From the NCBI RefSeq assembly GCF_018866305.1, contig NZ_CP076456.1, forward strand, positions 2,790,001 to 2,854,000: a stretch of DNA of 64,000 nucleotides. Reading direction: 5' to 3'. Below, piece after piece: positions 17,067-26,346 of the stretch. This DNA is from Arthrobacter sunyaminii. GTDB taxonomy: Bacteria > Actinomycetota > Actinomycetes > Actinomycetales > Micrococcaceae. The translations under genes and the position numbers were made by a program. Position 1 is the stretch's first letter; each line of letters starts with the position of its first letter. The notes below the pieces were generated by a model. It did no database searches, was not told the DNA's origin, and saw only the letters and a program-made list of their open reading frames with translations.

Positions 17067-18422
17067 TCAGGCGCGACGGCGGCGCGAGGCGACGGCCCAG
17101 CGGGTGACCAGGCTCAGCACCAGCAGTGCAGCCGCCGCACCCACTGTGACCATGAAGGCCGCCTGGTGACCGTGGCTGTCCGCGAGCCGGCCGGCCAGGG
17201 CGGCACCCAGCGCGGTTCCGGTAACAACTCCGCTGGCCAGCATGGTCATGACCGTGCCCATCAGGTGACGGGGTGCAACCACCGCTCCAATACCAAAAAT
17301 GCTGACCATGGTGGGGCCCACCGGAATGCCCAGAACAAAGAGCGCCACCAGCATGGTGGGAATGTCAGCGGGGAATAAGAGGAGCACGGAGAACGCCGTC
17401 ATGGCAGCGGCTGCGGCCATCCACCGCGCTGCCGGTCCGAACCGTTCGGGCCAGAAGGCCACGGACAGAGCTGCGGCGGCCGAGCTGATTCCCATAACCG
17501 CGTACAGCAGGCCGGCGGCCGAGGAGATGTCGAAGAGGCCGCCGAAAGCGGTGAGGCTGGTTTGCGTTCCGCCGAAGAACGTTCCCATGGCCACCATGCC
17601 GAGGACGGGGAGCGCAATGAGCAGCCAGTCGGCACGCGGCTCCACGGCGGCGGGCGCGGCCTCTTCGCCGGCGGCAGCGGCAGCGGTTTCCCGCCCTTCG
17701 CGGGCTGCACGTGCAGCACGGGCCGGAACCACGGTGCGGACCGTGGGATGCACGGCAAAAGCGCTGACCATGCTCAGGGTCAGGACAGCGGCGATGGCCA
17801 GCGGGAGCCAGGGTGCGACGGCGGCGGCGAGCAGCCCGACGAGCGCCGGACCGAGGACGAAGCTCAGTTCATCCGCGGTTCCTTCATAGGACATGGCGGT
17901 GTCCAGGTCCCGGGTGCCCGTGGAGTTTTTCCCCGCCGTCATGGCCATCCAGCGGACACGCGCGAGCGGACCCACCTGGGGACACGTGGCCCCCATCAGA
18001 AAGGCGGTGGCGAACGCCGCGTAGGGGGTGGAAGCATCAGGCAGCTGAAAGGCCATGTACAGGGTTAATGCGATGGCCAGCGGGTTGACGACGGCGGCGG
18101 TCAGCAGAACCGGCCGCTGCCCGACACGGTCGGCCACATAGCCAAGGATGGGAGCGCCGAGGGCCGAGCCGATGCCGACAGCACCGGCAGCCAAACCGCC
18201 GGTGGCGTAGGAACCGGTGACACTCGTGACCAGGGTCAGGGCACCGATGGTCAGCATGGCCAGGGGAAGCCGGGCCAGGAAGGCGACCGGGACAAAACCG
18301 CGGCCCGCCATTGCGAAAATCCGGGCGTAGCGGCCGGCAGTTTCTGCGGCGGCCTGGTCCGGAGCAGGGTCCTGATCGGGAGCCTGAGGGGAGATGGAAG
18401 GGGAAGACAAGTTATTACTCAT
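17067..18422 (-). CDS. MFS transporter
   Basis: The 451-residue protein is read from the ATG at 18422; an earlier in-frame start would add an Arg-rich leader that does not look real. It has about 12 hydrophobic helices and a motif-A-like loop YVADRVGQRPVLL after helix 2. A long cytoplasmic Ala/Glu/Arg loop joins the two halves. It resembles sugar-efflux or drug-efflux type MFS proteins. The substrate is unknown. No clear ribosome site precedes the ATG, and the leader contains overlapping hairpins (18423-18471). Confidence 0.8.
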   Translation of the reverse strand: MSNNLSSPSISPQAPDQDPAPDQAAAETAGRYARIFAMAGRGFVPVAFLARLPLAMLTIGALTLVTSVTGSYATGGLAAGAVGIGSALGAPILGYVADRVGQRPVLLTAAVVNPLAIALTLYMAFQLPDASTPYAAFATAFLMGATCPQVGPLARVRWMAMTAGKNSTGTRDLDTAMSYEGTADELSFVLGPALVGLLAAAVAPWLPLAIAAVLTLSMVSAFAVHPTVRTVVPARAARAAREGRETAAAAAGEEAAPAAVEPRADWLLIALPVLGMVAMGTFFGGTQTSLTAFGGLFDISSAAGLLYAVMGISSAAAALSVAFWPERFGPAARWMAAAAAMTAFSVLLLFPADIPTMLVALFVLGIPVGPTMVSIFGIGAVVAPRHLMGTVMTMLASGVVTGTALGAALAGRLADSHGHQAAFMVTVGAAAALLVLSLVTRWAVASRRRRA

Positions 18423-18471
18423 GCGATGTCCAGATACGTTGCATCGCGCATCGTCCCCCCTCCCGATGCGC
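18423..18471 (-). promoter_or_regulatory. Structured leader with repeated GCGATG/CATCGC arms
   Basis: Two stems lie right before the MFS start. GCGATG (18423-18428) pairs with CATCGC (18442-18447), and GCGCATCG (18446-18453) pairs with CGATGCGC (18464-18471). They share two bases, so they cannot both form fully. This could be an operator with repeated half-sites or a switchable leader. Confidence 0.35.
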
Positions 18472-18525
18472 CGAACCCGGTTACGCATCAAGCTTACCTT
18501 CCCATCGGGATCTCTGCAGGGCGGC

Positions 18526-21500
18526 CTACACCCCCACCGGGTTCCCGGCAGAGAAGCGGACGGAAGACCCGTTGCGCCCCTTGGTGATCTGCAGCTGCGC
18601 CCCGATCCGCTGCTTCATTTCCGCCACGTGGCTGACCAGCCCCACTACCCGGCCGCCGTCGCGCAGCCCTTCCAGTGCGTCCATGACCTGTTCCAGGGAG
18701 GTCTCGTCCAAGCTGCCGAAACCCTCATCAACGAACAGGGTCTCGATGCTCACACCCCCTGCTTCCTGCTGGACAACGTCGGCCAGGCCCAGAGCAAGGG
18801 CCAAAGATGCCATGAAGCTCTCGCCCCCCGAAAGAGTGGAGGTGTCCCGGTGCTGCCCGGTCCAGGCATCAGTGACGTGCAGGCCCAGTCCGGACTTCTT
18901 GTTGCCGGCGGTGGAGTCGCTGTGCACCAGCGCATAACGACCGCCCGTCATCGCTGACAACCGTTCAGTGGCGGCCGCGGCCACCTGCTCCAGGCGTGCA
19001 GCCAGCACGTAGGTGCTCAGTGTCATCTTGTAGCCGTTCTCCCCTCCCCCGCGCGCTGTGTCGGTGACAGAGCGCAGAAGGTTGTACCGCTCCTCCAGGG
19101 GACGGATCCGTTCGGCGGCCGCTGCCAGTTCCACTCCATAGGACTGCAGCGCCTTCGTGGATGCTTCCAGCAGACCCAGCTGGACCGAGCATTCCGTCAG
19201 TCGGGTGCGGGCGGACGCAGCGGCGTCCGAGGCGAGGACCAGATCCTCCTCTTCGGGCACCGGAAGGGGTTCGCCGTCCCCGTCCACATCGGCTGCCGAG
19301 TCCTCGCTTTCACGGCGCAGAACCAGCCGCTGGCCCTCCTGGTCGTACCGGCTCACGGTGAGTTTGGCGTCGGCGGCGGCTCCCTCATCCAACAGGGCTC
19401 CGCGCACATCCTGAACGGTGTCGAAGTCGGAATCCCGCAGCCGGGCAGCCAGGTCGTCGTCGGCCTCGGCTGCGTTGTCCCGCGCTGTCTGCAGCTCGGC
19501 GAGGGATCGCCGCGCCGCACTGATGAGGGTGCGGAGCCCGGCAAGGCAGTTCACTCTCTCGGCGAGTGTCGCGAAACCGTCTCGGGCAGCCTGCACACGG
19601 CCGGTGAGATCGGCGATCCGGCGCTCTGCCGACAGCTGCTGCTCCTGCGCCTGCGCCGCAGCAACCAGCGCTGCGGCCGCTTCCTCGGCAAGGTCGTCCA
19701 ATTTTTGGGTCAGCTCCGCGCAGCGCGCGACGGCGGTGTCCAGTGCTGCGGCAGCAGCCACAGCCGCCGCCAGGGCACTCTCCGCTGCTTCTTCCTGTGC
19801 CTTGGCTGACTCCGCATCCCCGTCACCGCCCTGGATCCGCAGTTCGGCGAGGCGGCGGTTGTCCTTGTCCGCGCGCAGCCGTGCGGCTTCGAACGCGGCT
19901 TCCGCGGACCGGGTGAGCCGGCGTGCCTCATCCTCGTCCTGCTTGGTGACGGCGTTTTCGCCGTCGGGCAGAGCAGCCGGGGCGGGATGAACGCTGCTGC
20001 CGCAGACCGGGCAGCCCTTCCCGTCCTCCAGCCGTCCCGCCAGCTCCGCTGCTGCTTGATCCAACCGGCGCTGCTGCAGGTCCTGCCATGCCTGGCGGAG
20101 GTCCTGGTAGGTTCCGCGCAGGCGTGCCGCCTCCGCCTCGGACTCTGCAGCGGTGACAGAGGCATGCGCGTACTCGCTGATGGCATGTGTCAGGGCACGC
20201 GCCCGGTCCACCTCTTTCTGCGCGGTTTCCTGCCGGGAGGCCTGCTGCCGAAGCGATTCCAGTTCCCGGGTCACCTCGGACTGTTCGGCACGGAGCGTCT
20301 CCCCCGCGGCCTCGGCTGCAGCGGCCGCGGCCCGGCTGGTACTGCCCCGGTTAACCGCGTCAGTGAGCTCCGCTTTCAGGTCGCCGATGCGTTCTTCCTC
20401 GGCCAGCGCAGCTTCGGCGGCGCCAAGCTCCGCGGTCAACCGGTCCTCGGCGGCAAGCAGCACCGGCGCAAAGTCGCCTTCCGCCGCTGCCGTTTCGGTG
20501 AGCCCGAACCCTGCTGCCAGAGCATGCCCCAGCAGCGCCTCCTGTGCCTGCCCCGCCGTTTCCTCCCGAACCCGAAGCCGTTCCCGGGCGGTATCGACGG
20601 CGCGGACGAAACCGCTCAATGACTCGGCACGAAGGTGCCGTTCGAGGGCATCGCGCACAGGTTCCACTTCATCCCGGCGGGCGGCATGAGCCTGTTCATC
20701 ACGCTCGAGCTGTTCCCGGGCAATTCCGCGGGCACGGCGCGCTTCCACGTCCGAACGCGTGTGCTCCGCTTCCCGCAGTGCAGCGGCAAGGACGGTGTGC
20801 TCTTCCCGTGCAGCCTCCGTACGCGCAGCAAGCAGCCGGCGGAATTCTTCCACCCCGGCCGCCTCTCCGGTTCCGGGCTGATCTGCTTCCGCGTCCCCGC
20901 CTGTGTCCGGGGCAGCGCCGTCCGCATCCCCGGCAGTGCTCTCCGCCCAGCGCTCCATTTCATCGCGCGCCCGGCGCATCACATGCTCGCTTTCGGCACG
21001 GGCGGCGTTCATCTCGCGCTCGGCTACGGCTAGATCCGCCTTGAGCTGGGCTTCGATGTTCTCGAACCTTGTGGTGCCGAACAGTTTCTGCAGCAGCGCG
21101 GACCTGCTGGCTGCGTCGGCCTGCAAGAAGGCTGCGAAGTCGCCCTGCGGCAGCAGAACCACGCGGGTGAACTGCTCCTTGTCCATGCCCATCAGGGCCC
21201 TGATCTCGACGCCTGCTTCATCATTGCGTGCGGTCTTCTGGACCCACTCCCCGTTTACGAGTTCGCGCAGGGTGGTCTTCGCCTGCTCGAGCACGGTTTT
21301 TCCGGTGCCGCGCTTGGCCGGACGGTCCCAGGCCGGGGTGCGCACCACTTCGAAGCGGCGGTCGCCGGAACTGAACTCGCACAGGACCTCAGGGGCGGTG
21401 TCCGGTGCCGCGTGGTCGCTGCGCAGCCGCTTGGAGGTTTGCCGGGAACCGGGAACGGATCCGTACAGGGCATAGCAAATGGCATCCAGGATGCTTGTTT

Positions 21501-21621
21501 TTCCCGCACCTGTGGGGCCGTTGAGCAGGAACAGTCCGTGGGCGCCGAGCTCATCGAAGTCGATGACCTGCCGGTCCGCGAACGGTCCGAAGGCCTGGAT
21601 TTCCAGCCGGTGGATCCTCAC
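18526..21621 (-). CDS. sbcC: SbcC-type DNA repair ATPase (SMC-like exonuclease subunit)
   Basis: The 1031-residue protein has the N-terminal Walker A GPTGAGKTSILDAICYALYG (residues 35-54), long Ala/Glu/Arg-rich coiled coils, a zinc hook CPVCGSS near residue 537 and, at the C-terminus, the signature LSGGESFMASLALALGLAD and Walker B LFVDEGFGSLDE. With SbcD it forms the nuclease complex that opens hairpins and protein-blocked DNA ends. The length is close to E. coli SbcC (1048). Its start overlaps the sbcD stop by four bases. Confidence 0.95.
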   Translation of the reverse strand: MRIHRLEIQAFGPFADRQVIDFDELGAHGLFLLNGPTGAGKTSILDAICYALYGSVPGSRQTSKRLRSDHAAPDTAPEVLCEFSSGDRRFEVVRTPAWDRPAKRGTGKTVLEQAKTTLRELVNGEWVQKTARNDEAGVEIRALMGMDKEQFTRVVLLPQGDFAAFLQADAASRSALLQKLFGTTRFENIEAQLKADLAVAEREMNAARAESEHVMRRARDEMERWAESTAGDADGAAPDTGGDAEADQPGTGEAAGVEEFRRLLAARTEAAREEHTVLAAALREAEHTRSDVEARRARGIAREQLERDEQAHAARRDEVEPVRDALERHLRAESLSGFVRAVDTARERLRVREETAGQAQEALLGHALAAGFGLTETAAAEGDFAPVLLAAEDRLTAELGAAEAALAEEERIGDLKAELTDAVNRGSTSRAAAAAAEAAGETLRAEQSEVTRELESLRQQASRQETAQKEVDRARALTHAISEYAHASVTAAESEAEAARLRGTYQDLRQAWQDLQQRRLDQAAAELAGRLEDGKGCPVCGSSVHPAPAALPDGENAVTKQDEDEARRLTRSAEAAFEAARLRADKDNRRLAELRIQGGDGDAESAKAQEEAAESALAAAVAAAAALDTAVARCAELTQKLDDLAEEAAAALVAAAQAQEQQLSAERRIADLTGRVQAARDGFATLAERVNCLAGLRTLISAARRSLAELQTARDNAAEADDDLAARLRDSDFDTVQDVRGALLDEGAAADAKLTVSRYDQEGQRLVLRRESEDSAADVDGDGEPLPVPEEEDLVLASDAAASARTRLTECSVQLGLLEASTKALQSYGVELAAAAERIRPLEERYNLLRSVTDTARGGGENGYKMTLSTYVLAARLEQVAAAATERLSAMTGGRYALVHSDSTAGNKKSGLGLHVTDAWTGQHRDTSTLSGGESFMASLALALGLADVVQQEAGGVSIETLFVDEGFGSLDETSLEQVMDALEGLRDGGRVVGLVSHVAEMKQRIGAQLQITKGRNGSSVRFSAGNPVGV

Positions 21622-22781
21622 TGTGCAGCCTCCGCTGACTGGACCTTGGACAGGACTTCGGCGAAGAGCTTCTTCTCCTGCTCGTCCGCCTGCCGGGAGC
21701 GGACATGGTCCAAGAACCCGCAGCAGATCTCCAGGTCATCCGTGGCCCGGGCCAGCCGCTGGCTGTACGTCTGGTTGGCTGTGCGCGGCCCGGACGCCGG
21801 ATCAAAGGACAGCACCAAAGTGTCCGGGAAGCGGGTGCGCAGCCGTTCCATGGCTTTGGCGGGACGTTCGTCGTCGGTCAGGGTGATCTGGCAGTAGGCG
21901 TCTTCGGCGTCAGCGAGGCCGGGATCTGCGAGCAGGTGCTCCAGCGTCCCCCGCAGGACCGCCAGCCGGCGCGGGGCAGGCCACAGGACAGGTTCCACCG
22001 AAGCCAGGCCGCCGGCGTCGAACTCCACCATCAGTCCGCCCTTCTGCTGGCGTGCCTCGGAGAAGGAGTACGGCAGCGGAGAACCGCTGTAACGGACGGA
22101 CGGGCTCAGTTCCTGCCGGCCGTGCAGGTGGCCCAGGGCGGTGTAGGCGAACGAGTCAAAGAGGTCCAGCGGCACGGCACCCACCCCGCCCACGGTGAGG
22201 TCCCGCTCACTGTCCGTGGTGATGCCGCCGCTGGCGAAGACGTGCGCCATGACCACGGGTTGCACCGGCGTTCCGTCCGCGGCCCGGCGCTGCACATCCT
22301 CCCGGATCCGGCGGACGGCTTCGCCGATGACGGTTTCATGGTGCGGGGTGTCCACTCCCAGCTCCGGCGCAGCCAGGCGCGGTTCAAGATAGGGGATGCC
22401 GTAGACCGCCACGGGTGGACCGCCGGTTTCCAGCAGGACCGGCTCCGGAATCTCAGTGATCCGGGTCCGCAGGTACACGCCGCCGCGCTCGAAGATGCGG
22501 CTGCCGAAGCCGAGGCGGGCCGCGGAATCATGGTTGCCGCTGGAGAGGATGACTTTTGCGCCGGCAGCGGTGATGCGGTCCAGGGCCGAATCCAGCAGGC
22601 GGACGACGTCGACCCCCGGGAGTGCGCGGTCGTAGACATCTCCGGCGATCAGGACCGCGTCCACCTCCCGCTCACGGACCGTCTCCACGAGCCGGTCGAT
22701 GAACTGCTGTTGGGCGCTGAGCATCCCCACTCCGTGGAAGGAACGGCCCAAATGCCAATCGGAGGTGTGCAGTATTCGCAT
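21618..22781 (-). CDS. sbcD: SbcD exonuclease subunit
   Basis: The 387-residue metallophosphoesterase begins MRILHTSDWHLGRSFHG, the family's first metal-binding motif. It continues with IAGDVYDR, SSGNHDSAARL and MAHVFASGG, then ALGHLHGRQ with the last metal-binding histidines. It is the Mn-dependent nuclease partner of SbcC. I chose the ATG at 22781 because the metal motif starts there. No ribosome site is visible, and a TAGTTT hexamer seven bases upstream suggests a leaderless mRNA. Confidence 0.95.
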   Translation of the reverse strand: MRILHTSDWHLGRSFHGVGMLSAQQQFIDRLVETVREREVDAVLIAGDVYDRALPGVDVVRLLDSALDRITAAGAKVILSSGNHDSAARLGFGSRIFERGGVYLRTRITEIPEPVLLETGGPPVAVYGIPYLEPRLAAPELGVDTPHHETVIGEAVRRIREDVQRRAADGTPVQPVVMAHVFASGGITTDSERDLTVGGVGAVPLDLFDSFAYTALGHLHGRQELSPSVRYSGSPLPYSFSEARQQKGGLMVEFDAGGLASVEPVLWPAPRRLAVLRGTLEHLLADPGLADAEDAYCQITLTDDERPAKAMERLRTRFPDTLVLSFDPASGPRTANQTYSQRLARATDDLEICCGFLDHVRSRQADEQEKKLFAEVLSKVQSAEAAQ

Positions 22782-22788
22782 ACCAACA

Positions 22789-22794
22789 AAACTA
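22789..22794 (-). promoter_or_regulatory. Predicted -10 element for leaderless sbcD mRNA
   Basis: On the minus strand TAGTTT fits TANNNT and ends seven bases before the sbcD ATG. No Shine-Dalgarno lies in between. Confidence 0.4.
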
Positions 22795-22834
22795 CATCGC
22801 TGCACTGACACTTCCCGGACACCCCGGACATGAC

Positions 22835-22880
22835 AACGCCCACCCCTGTGCGCCGCAGGACGGCGGGAGGGGCGGGCGTT
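22835..22880. terminator. Hairpin after aquaporin gene
   Basis: Arms of 13 bases (22835-22847 and 22868-22880) pair at 12 positions around a GC-rich 20-base loop. It lies 55 bases beyond the aquaporin stop on the minus strand, in front of sbcD, and likely separates the two transcripts. Confidence 0.55.
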
Positions 22881-22935
22881 GGCGGTGAGCTAAGGGGACG
22901 AGCCGAGGCAGCCCCGGCGTGTCCCGGTGCCCGGT

Positions 22936-23955
22936 TTAGCGCCGACCGGTACCCGGGCGGCCGCCGTCGTCGTCGCCGTCAAAGAACCCGCGGGCGTCGT
23001 CGTCGTTTTCCCGGGACATCTTCGTCGGTGCCGCGGCTGATGCTCCCGCCACCGTTCCCGTTGCGGTGCCGGACGGGTGCTGTGCCTTGGCCTCCTCAAC
23101 GTCGGCGTTATCGAGCTCATTGGCATCGGCAGCCTCGTCAGCCAGCAAGTCCGCATCCTCGTCTGTGTCGTCACCGCGCTGCGCATCGGACTCGCTCAGG
23201 TGGACGCTGCGGTAGATCAGTCCGGCAATCAGGGCACCCAAAACCGGGGCAGCCCAGAACAGCCACAGCTGCTCCAGGGAATCGCCGCCCGCAAAGATGG
23301 CTGCGGCGGTGGAACGGGCCGGGTTCAGGGAGCCTCCGGTGATCGGGGCCAGAATGCTGAGCAGGACCGCGTAGGTCACGCCGACGGCGAAGGCCGCCGA
23401 GACAGCGGGAATCCGGCGGGCGGAGGCGCCCAGGAACACGGCAACCAGCAGTGCGGTGGCCACCACCTCGGCGAGCAGTGCGCTGGCGAGCGGGAATCCC
23501 AGCTGGTAATCGGTACCGTAGCCGTTGGCCAGCACGCTGAAGATCTGGCGTGTGTCAGTCAGCTCAGGATGGCCCTGAAAGAGGACCCACAGGATCAGGT
23601 AGGCCAGGAGCGCACCGATGAGCTGTGCCACGACATAGACGGGAAGTGCTTTCCACGATGTGCGGCCGGCAGCGGCGCTGCCCAGGCTAATGGCCGGGTT
23701 GAAGTGTCCTCCGGACACGTAGCCGAAAGCGACCATGGCGGCGGCGGCGGCGAGCCCGACACCCAGCGGGGAAGAAACTCCTCCGGTTCCGCTGAAGATC
23801 GCCACGGCTGTTGCGAAGACCAGCAGAAACGATCCCACGCCCTCCGCGATGCTGCGGCCCAGCAGCCCGTAGCTGTGCAGCCGCTTGCGGGGTGCGGTAT
23901 GGGCGGCGGGTTCTGCGGCGCGCGCGCCGCCGGCGGAGATGGGCTCGGGATTCAT
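22936..23955 (-). CDS. Aquaporin / MIP family channel
   Basis: The channel has both NPA boxes, GHFNPAISLG in the first half and GSLNPARSTA in the second, with six hydrophobic helices between residues about 30 and 255. It passes water or small solutes such as glycerol. An Arg directly after the second NPA fits a water-selective pore. The cytoplasmic tail of about 80 residues is very rich in Asp, Glu and Ala, unusual for the family, and may be regulatory. The start is the ATG at 23955, or a TTG two codons earlier that is closer to GAGGA. Confidence 0.9.
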   Translation of the reverse strand: MNPEPISAGGARAAEPAAHTAPRKRLHSYGLLGRSIAEGVGSFLLVFATAVAIFSGTGGVSSPLGVGLAAAAAMVAFGYVSGGHFNPAISLGSAAAGRTSWKALPVYVVAQLIGALLAYLILWVLFQGHPELTDTRQIFSVLANGYGTDYQLGFPLASALLAEVVATALLVAVFLGASARRIPAVSAAFAVGVTYAVLLSILAPITGGSLNPARSTAAAIFAGGDSLEQLWLFWAAPVLGALIAGLIYRSVHLSESDAQRGDDTDEDADLLADEAADANELDNADVEEAKAQHPSGTATGTVAGASAAAPTKMSRENDDDARGFFDGDDDGGRPGTGRR

Positions 23956-24076
23956 TGGCAAAGGTGTCCTCTTCCTCGTTGGTGGAGCTTAGCTTCTTCC
24001 GAAGCAAAGCAAACTCACCCAGCTTTCCATTTCCCGCTGTGAACCAGCTGGGGACTCGCTGGGCCTGCATGCTCGA

Positions 24077-24082
24077 TATGCT
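24077..24082 (+). promoter_or_regulatory. Predicted -10 element for leaderless ADP-ribosylglycohydrolase mRNA
   Basis: TATGCT fits TANNNT and ends six bases before the GTG start at 24089. The GGAA in between is too close to the start to act as a ribosome site. Confidence 0.4.
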
Positions 24083-24088
24083 GGAACC

Positions 24089-25210
24089 GTGAGCTTGAAC
24101 CCTGAACAGTCATCTGCCCCTGACCCTTCTCTCAGCGGGTCCGGCGCGGCTTCCTCCCATCATCCGCGCAATGGCCAGTCAGGAAAAGTGCTTGGCTGTC
24201 TGTTGGGCGGAGCCCTGGGTGATGCGCTGGGCTATGCGGTGGAGTTTTCCCGCCTGCCTGAGATCCGCAGCGCCTTCGGTCCGGACGGCCTCCGGGACTT
24301 TTCCGTCCTGCCGGCGCCTGTTCCGTTCTCCGATGACACCCAAATGACCCTCTACACGGTGGACGGACTCCTGGAAGCGCTGGAATGGGCCAACGCAGGC
24401 CTGGGAGCCGACGAAACAGCCTGCCTGTGGCTGGCCTATCTGCGCTGGCTGAAGACCCAGGGCGTCGCGCTAGATCCGGGGGCGCCCAGCCCTCCGGCCC
24501 GGTGGATTGATTCCCAGACCGTGCTCCACCACCGCCGCGCGCCGGGGAATGCCTGCCTGTCCGGGCTGTCGGGCCCGGACATGGGCACCAAGTTCCGGCC
24601 GGTCAATCCGGATTCCAAGGGCTGTGGAACGGTGATGCGTTCGGCGCCTTTTGGGCTGCTGCCCTATGTGGAGACCGCAATGGTCTACCGGCTCAGCGAA
24701 GATGCGGCGGCACTCACGCACGGGCATCCGTCGGCGCTGCACAGCGCGGCAGTGTTCTCGACCCTGATCCACGACCTTCTGGACCCGGCGGCTTCCCTGC
24801 AGGACGCCGCAGAGACGGCGCTGGAGCGGGCCGGGGAAAGCGGAGTGCCCGAGCTGGCAGAGCGGCTGGCCGCCGCCGTGTCCCTGGCCCGGTCCGGCCC
24901 TGTCCCGCCCGAAAAGCTGACCAGCGCCCTGGGCGAAGGGTGGGTGGCTGAAGAAGCACTGGCGATCGGCCTCTATGCGGCCCTGGCGACGGCGTCAGCC
25001 GCCACGCCGCAGGAACACTTCCGTGCCGCCCTGGCACTGGCCGTGAACCACGACGGCGACAGCGACTCCACGGGCTCCGTCACCGGCAACATCCTGGGCA
25101 CGCTGTACGGCACCGAAGCGCTGCCGGAAGAATGGCTGGCCGCCCTGGACGGCCGCGAGGTTATTGAGGAACTGGCCCGGCAGTTTACCGCCGCAACCAC
25201 CGCGGGCTAA
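24089..25210 (+). CDS. ADP-ribosylglycohydrolase family protein
   Basis: The 373-residue protein has the DraG/ARH fold motifs: GCLLGGALGDALGYAVEF at the start of the domain (about residue 36), FSDDTQMTLYT (Mg ligands Asp-Asp) near 91, and the second metal site NHDGDSDSTGSVTGNILG near 315. These enzymes remove ADP-ribose from proteins, DNA or small molecules, returning ADP-ribose. The target is unknown, and no ADP-ribosyltransferase gene is next to it. The first 30 residues are Ser/Pro-rich and disordered. Confidence 0.9.
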   Translation: MSLNPEQSSAPDPSLSGSGAASSHHPRNGQSGKVLGCLLGGALGDALGYAVEFSRLPEIRSAFGPDGLRDFSVLPAPVPFSDDTQMTLYTVDGLLEALEWANAGLGADETACLWLAYLRWLKTQGVALDPGAPSPPARWIDSQTVLHHRRAPGNACLSGLSGPDMGTKFRPVNPDSKGCGTVMRSAPFGLLPYVETAMVYRLSEDAAALTHGHPSALHSAAVFSTLIHDLLDPAASLQDAAETALERAGESGVPELAERLAAAVSLARSGPVPPEKLTSALGEGWVAEEALAIGLYAALATASAATPQEHFRAALALAVNHDGDSDSTGSVTGNILGTLYGTEALPEEWLAALDGREVIEELARQFTAATTAG

Positions 25211-25216
25211 GCAGGG

Positions 25217-26233
25217 CTAAGCCTGCCGGAGCGTTCCGGGCCAGGTCCCGTCGATCATGCGCAGGAACTCCGGTTCGGACAGCACCTCAATGCGCTGGCC
25301 CTTGCCGTGCAGGTCCAGGACCCGGCGGGCCTTGCCCGTCAGGACGCCGTTGCGCAGGTCCCCGGCTTCAAAGCCGTCTCCCATTACCAGCACGGTGGTG
25401 GCCCGGGTGACGTTGGACGCGGGCTTGGCACCAAGATCAGCGGCAAGCTTCTTGGCCGACTCGCGGGACATGCCGAGGTTTCCGCTGAACACCACGGTTT
25501 GCCCGTACAGCGGGTGGCTGCTGTCAGCGAGCAGGTTGGGCGGCGGGTTCTCCCCTTCCACCGGCCAGCCTGCCCATCCGGTGGCGGCAGCCTTGGTTTC
25601 CGTGCCGGTTCCGCGTTCCAGCGCAGCCCGTGTCGCCTTGGACAGGGCGTCGACGCCGGGGATGTAGGCAGGCAGCCGGGACGGCACCATGCCCTGGACA
25701 GCGAAAAAGCCGGGCATGTCCGGGGCTGCGCTGCGGCGCACGATATCCAGCATGATCCCCGCGCACGCCCGGGCGTCCTCCACGGCGTCGTGGTGGTTCT
25801 TCAACGGTACTCCCGCGGCCTCGGCCGCGAACGGCAGGGAATGCGACACCAGGGAATAGGTCCGGCGGGAATGCACCACGGAACAGGTGTACTCATAGGC
25901 CGGTCCGGGCAGGTCGGAGACCTCCAGTGCGGAGCGGATGACCCCCATGTCAAAGGCGGCGTTGTGGGCCACCAGGAGGTCCTCGCCGATGAACGCGCCG
26001 ATCTCCGGAAACAGCTCCCCAAAGCGGGGGGCGCCGGCCACCATCGGGGCTTTGATGCCGTGGATGCGGGTGTTGCGTGGATCGAAAAAGTCATGGCCGG
26101 CCGGCGGCCGCATCAGCCAGGACACTTCATCAACGATGACGCCGTCCCGCACCTTGACCAGTCCCACCGAACAGGGCGAGCCCCTGAATCCGTTGGCCGT
26201 TTCGAAGTCGATGGCCGTGAATTCAATTCCCAC
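25217..26233 (-). CDS. DnaQ-like 3'-5' exonuclease with BRCT domain
   Basis: Residues 1-170 form a DEDDh exonuclease: AIDFETANG (Asp8/Glu10 pair), LLVAHNAAFDMG and NHHDAVEDARACA. After a linker, residues about 245-330 form a BRCT domain (LYGQTVVFSGNLGMSRESA, then TTVLVMGD). This exonuclease-BRCT pair is common in Actinobacteria and resembles the epsilon proofreading subunit without a polymerase. It probably acts in repair or RNA/DNA end processing. The gene is convergent with the ADP-ribosylglycohydrolase gene, with six bases between the stops. Confidence 0.88.
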   Translation of the reverse strand: MGIEFTAIDFETANGFRGSPCSVGLVKVRDGVIVDEVSWLMRPPAGHDFFDPRNTRIHGIKAPMVAGAPRFGELFPEIGAFIGEDLLVAHNAAFDMGVIRSALEVSDLPGPAYEYTCSVVHSRRTYSLVSHSLPFAAEAAGVPLKNHHDAVEDARACAGIMLDIVRRSAAPDMPGFFAVQGMVPSRLPAYIPGVDALSKATRAALERGTGTETKAAATGWAGWPVEGENPPPNLLADSSHPLYGQTVVFSGNLGMSRESAKKLAADLGAKPASNVTRATTVLVMGDGFEAGDLRNGVLTGKARRVLDLHGKGQRIEVLSEPEFLRMIDGTWPGTLRQA

Positions 26234-26346
26234 GCGGTGTTCGGTTCCTTAGTTCTGTTCAAGCGGGTTCTGTGCAGACACACGTCTGTGAAGGCAGACG
26301 GTGCTGCTGTCCTTTGATAAGGCGGTGCGGCAGGGGGCCGCGGAGC

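Noticed and set aside
26283..26300. Six-bp hairpin CGTCTG/CAGACG after dedA
   Set aside because: It is too short and weak to call a terminator.
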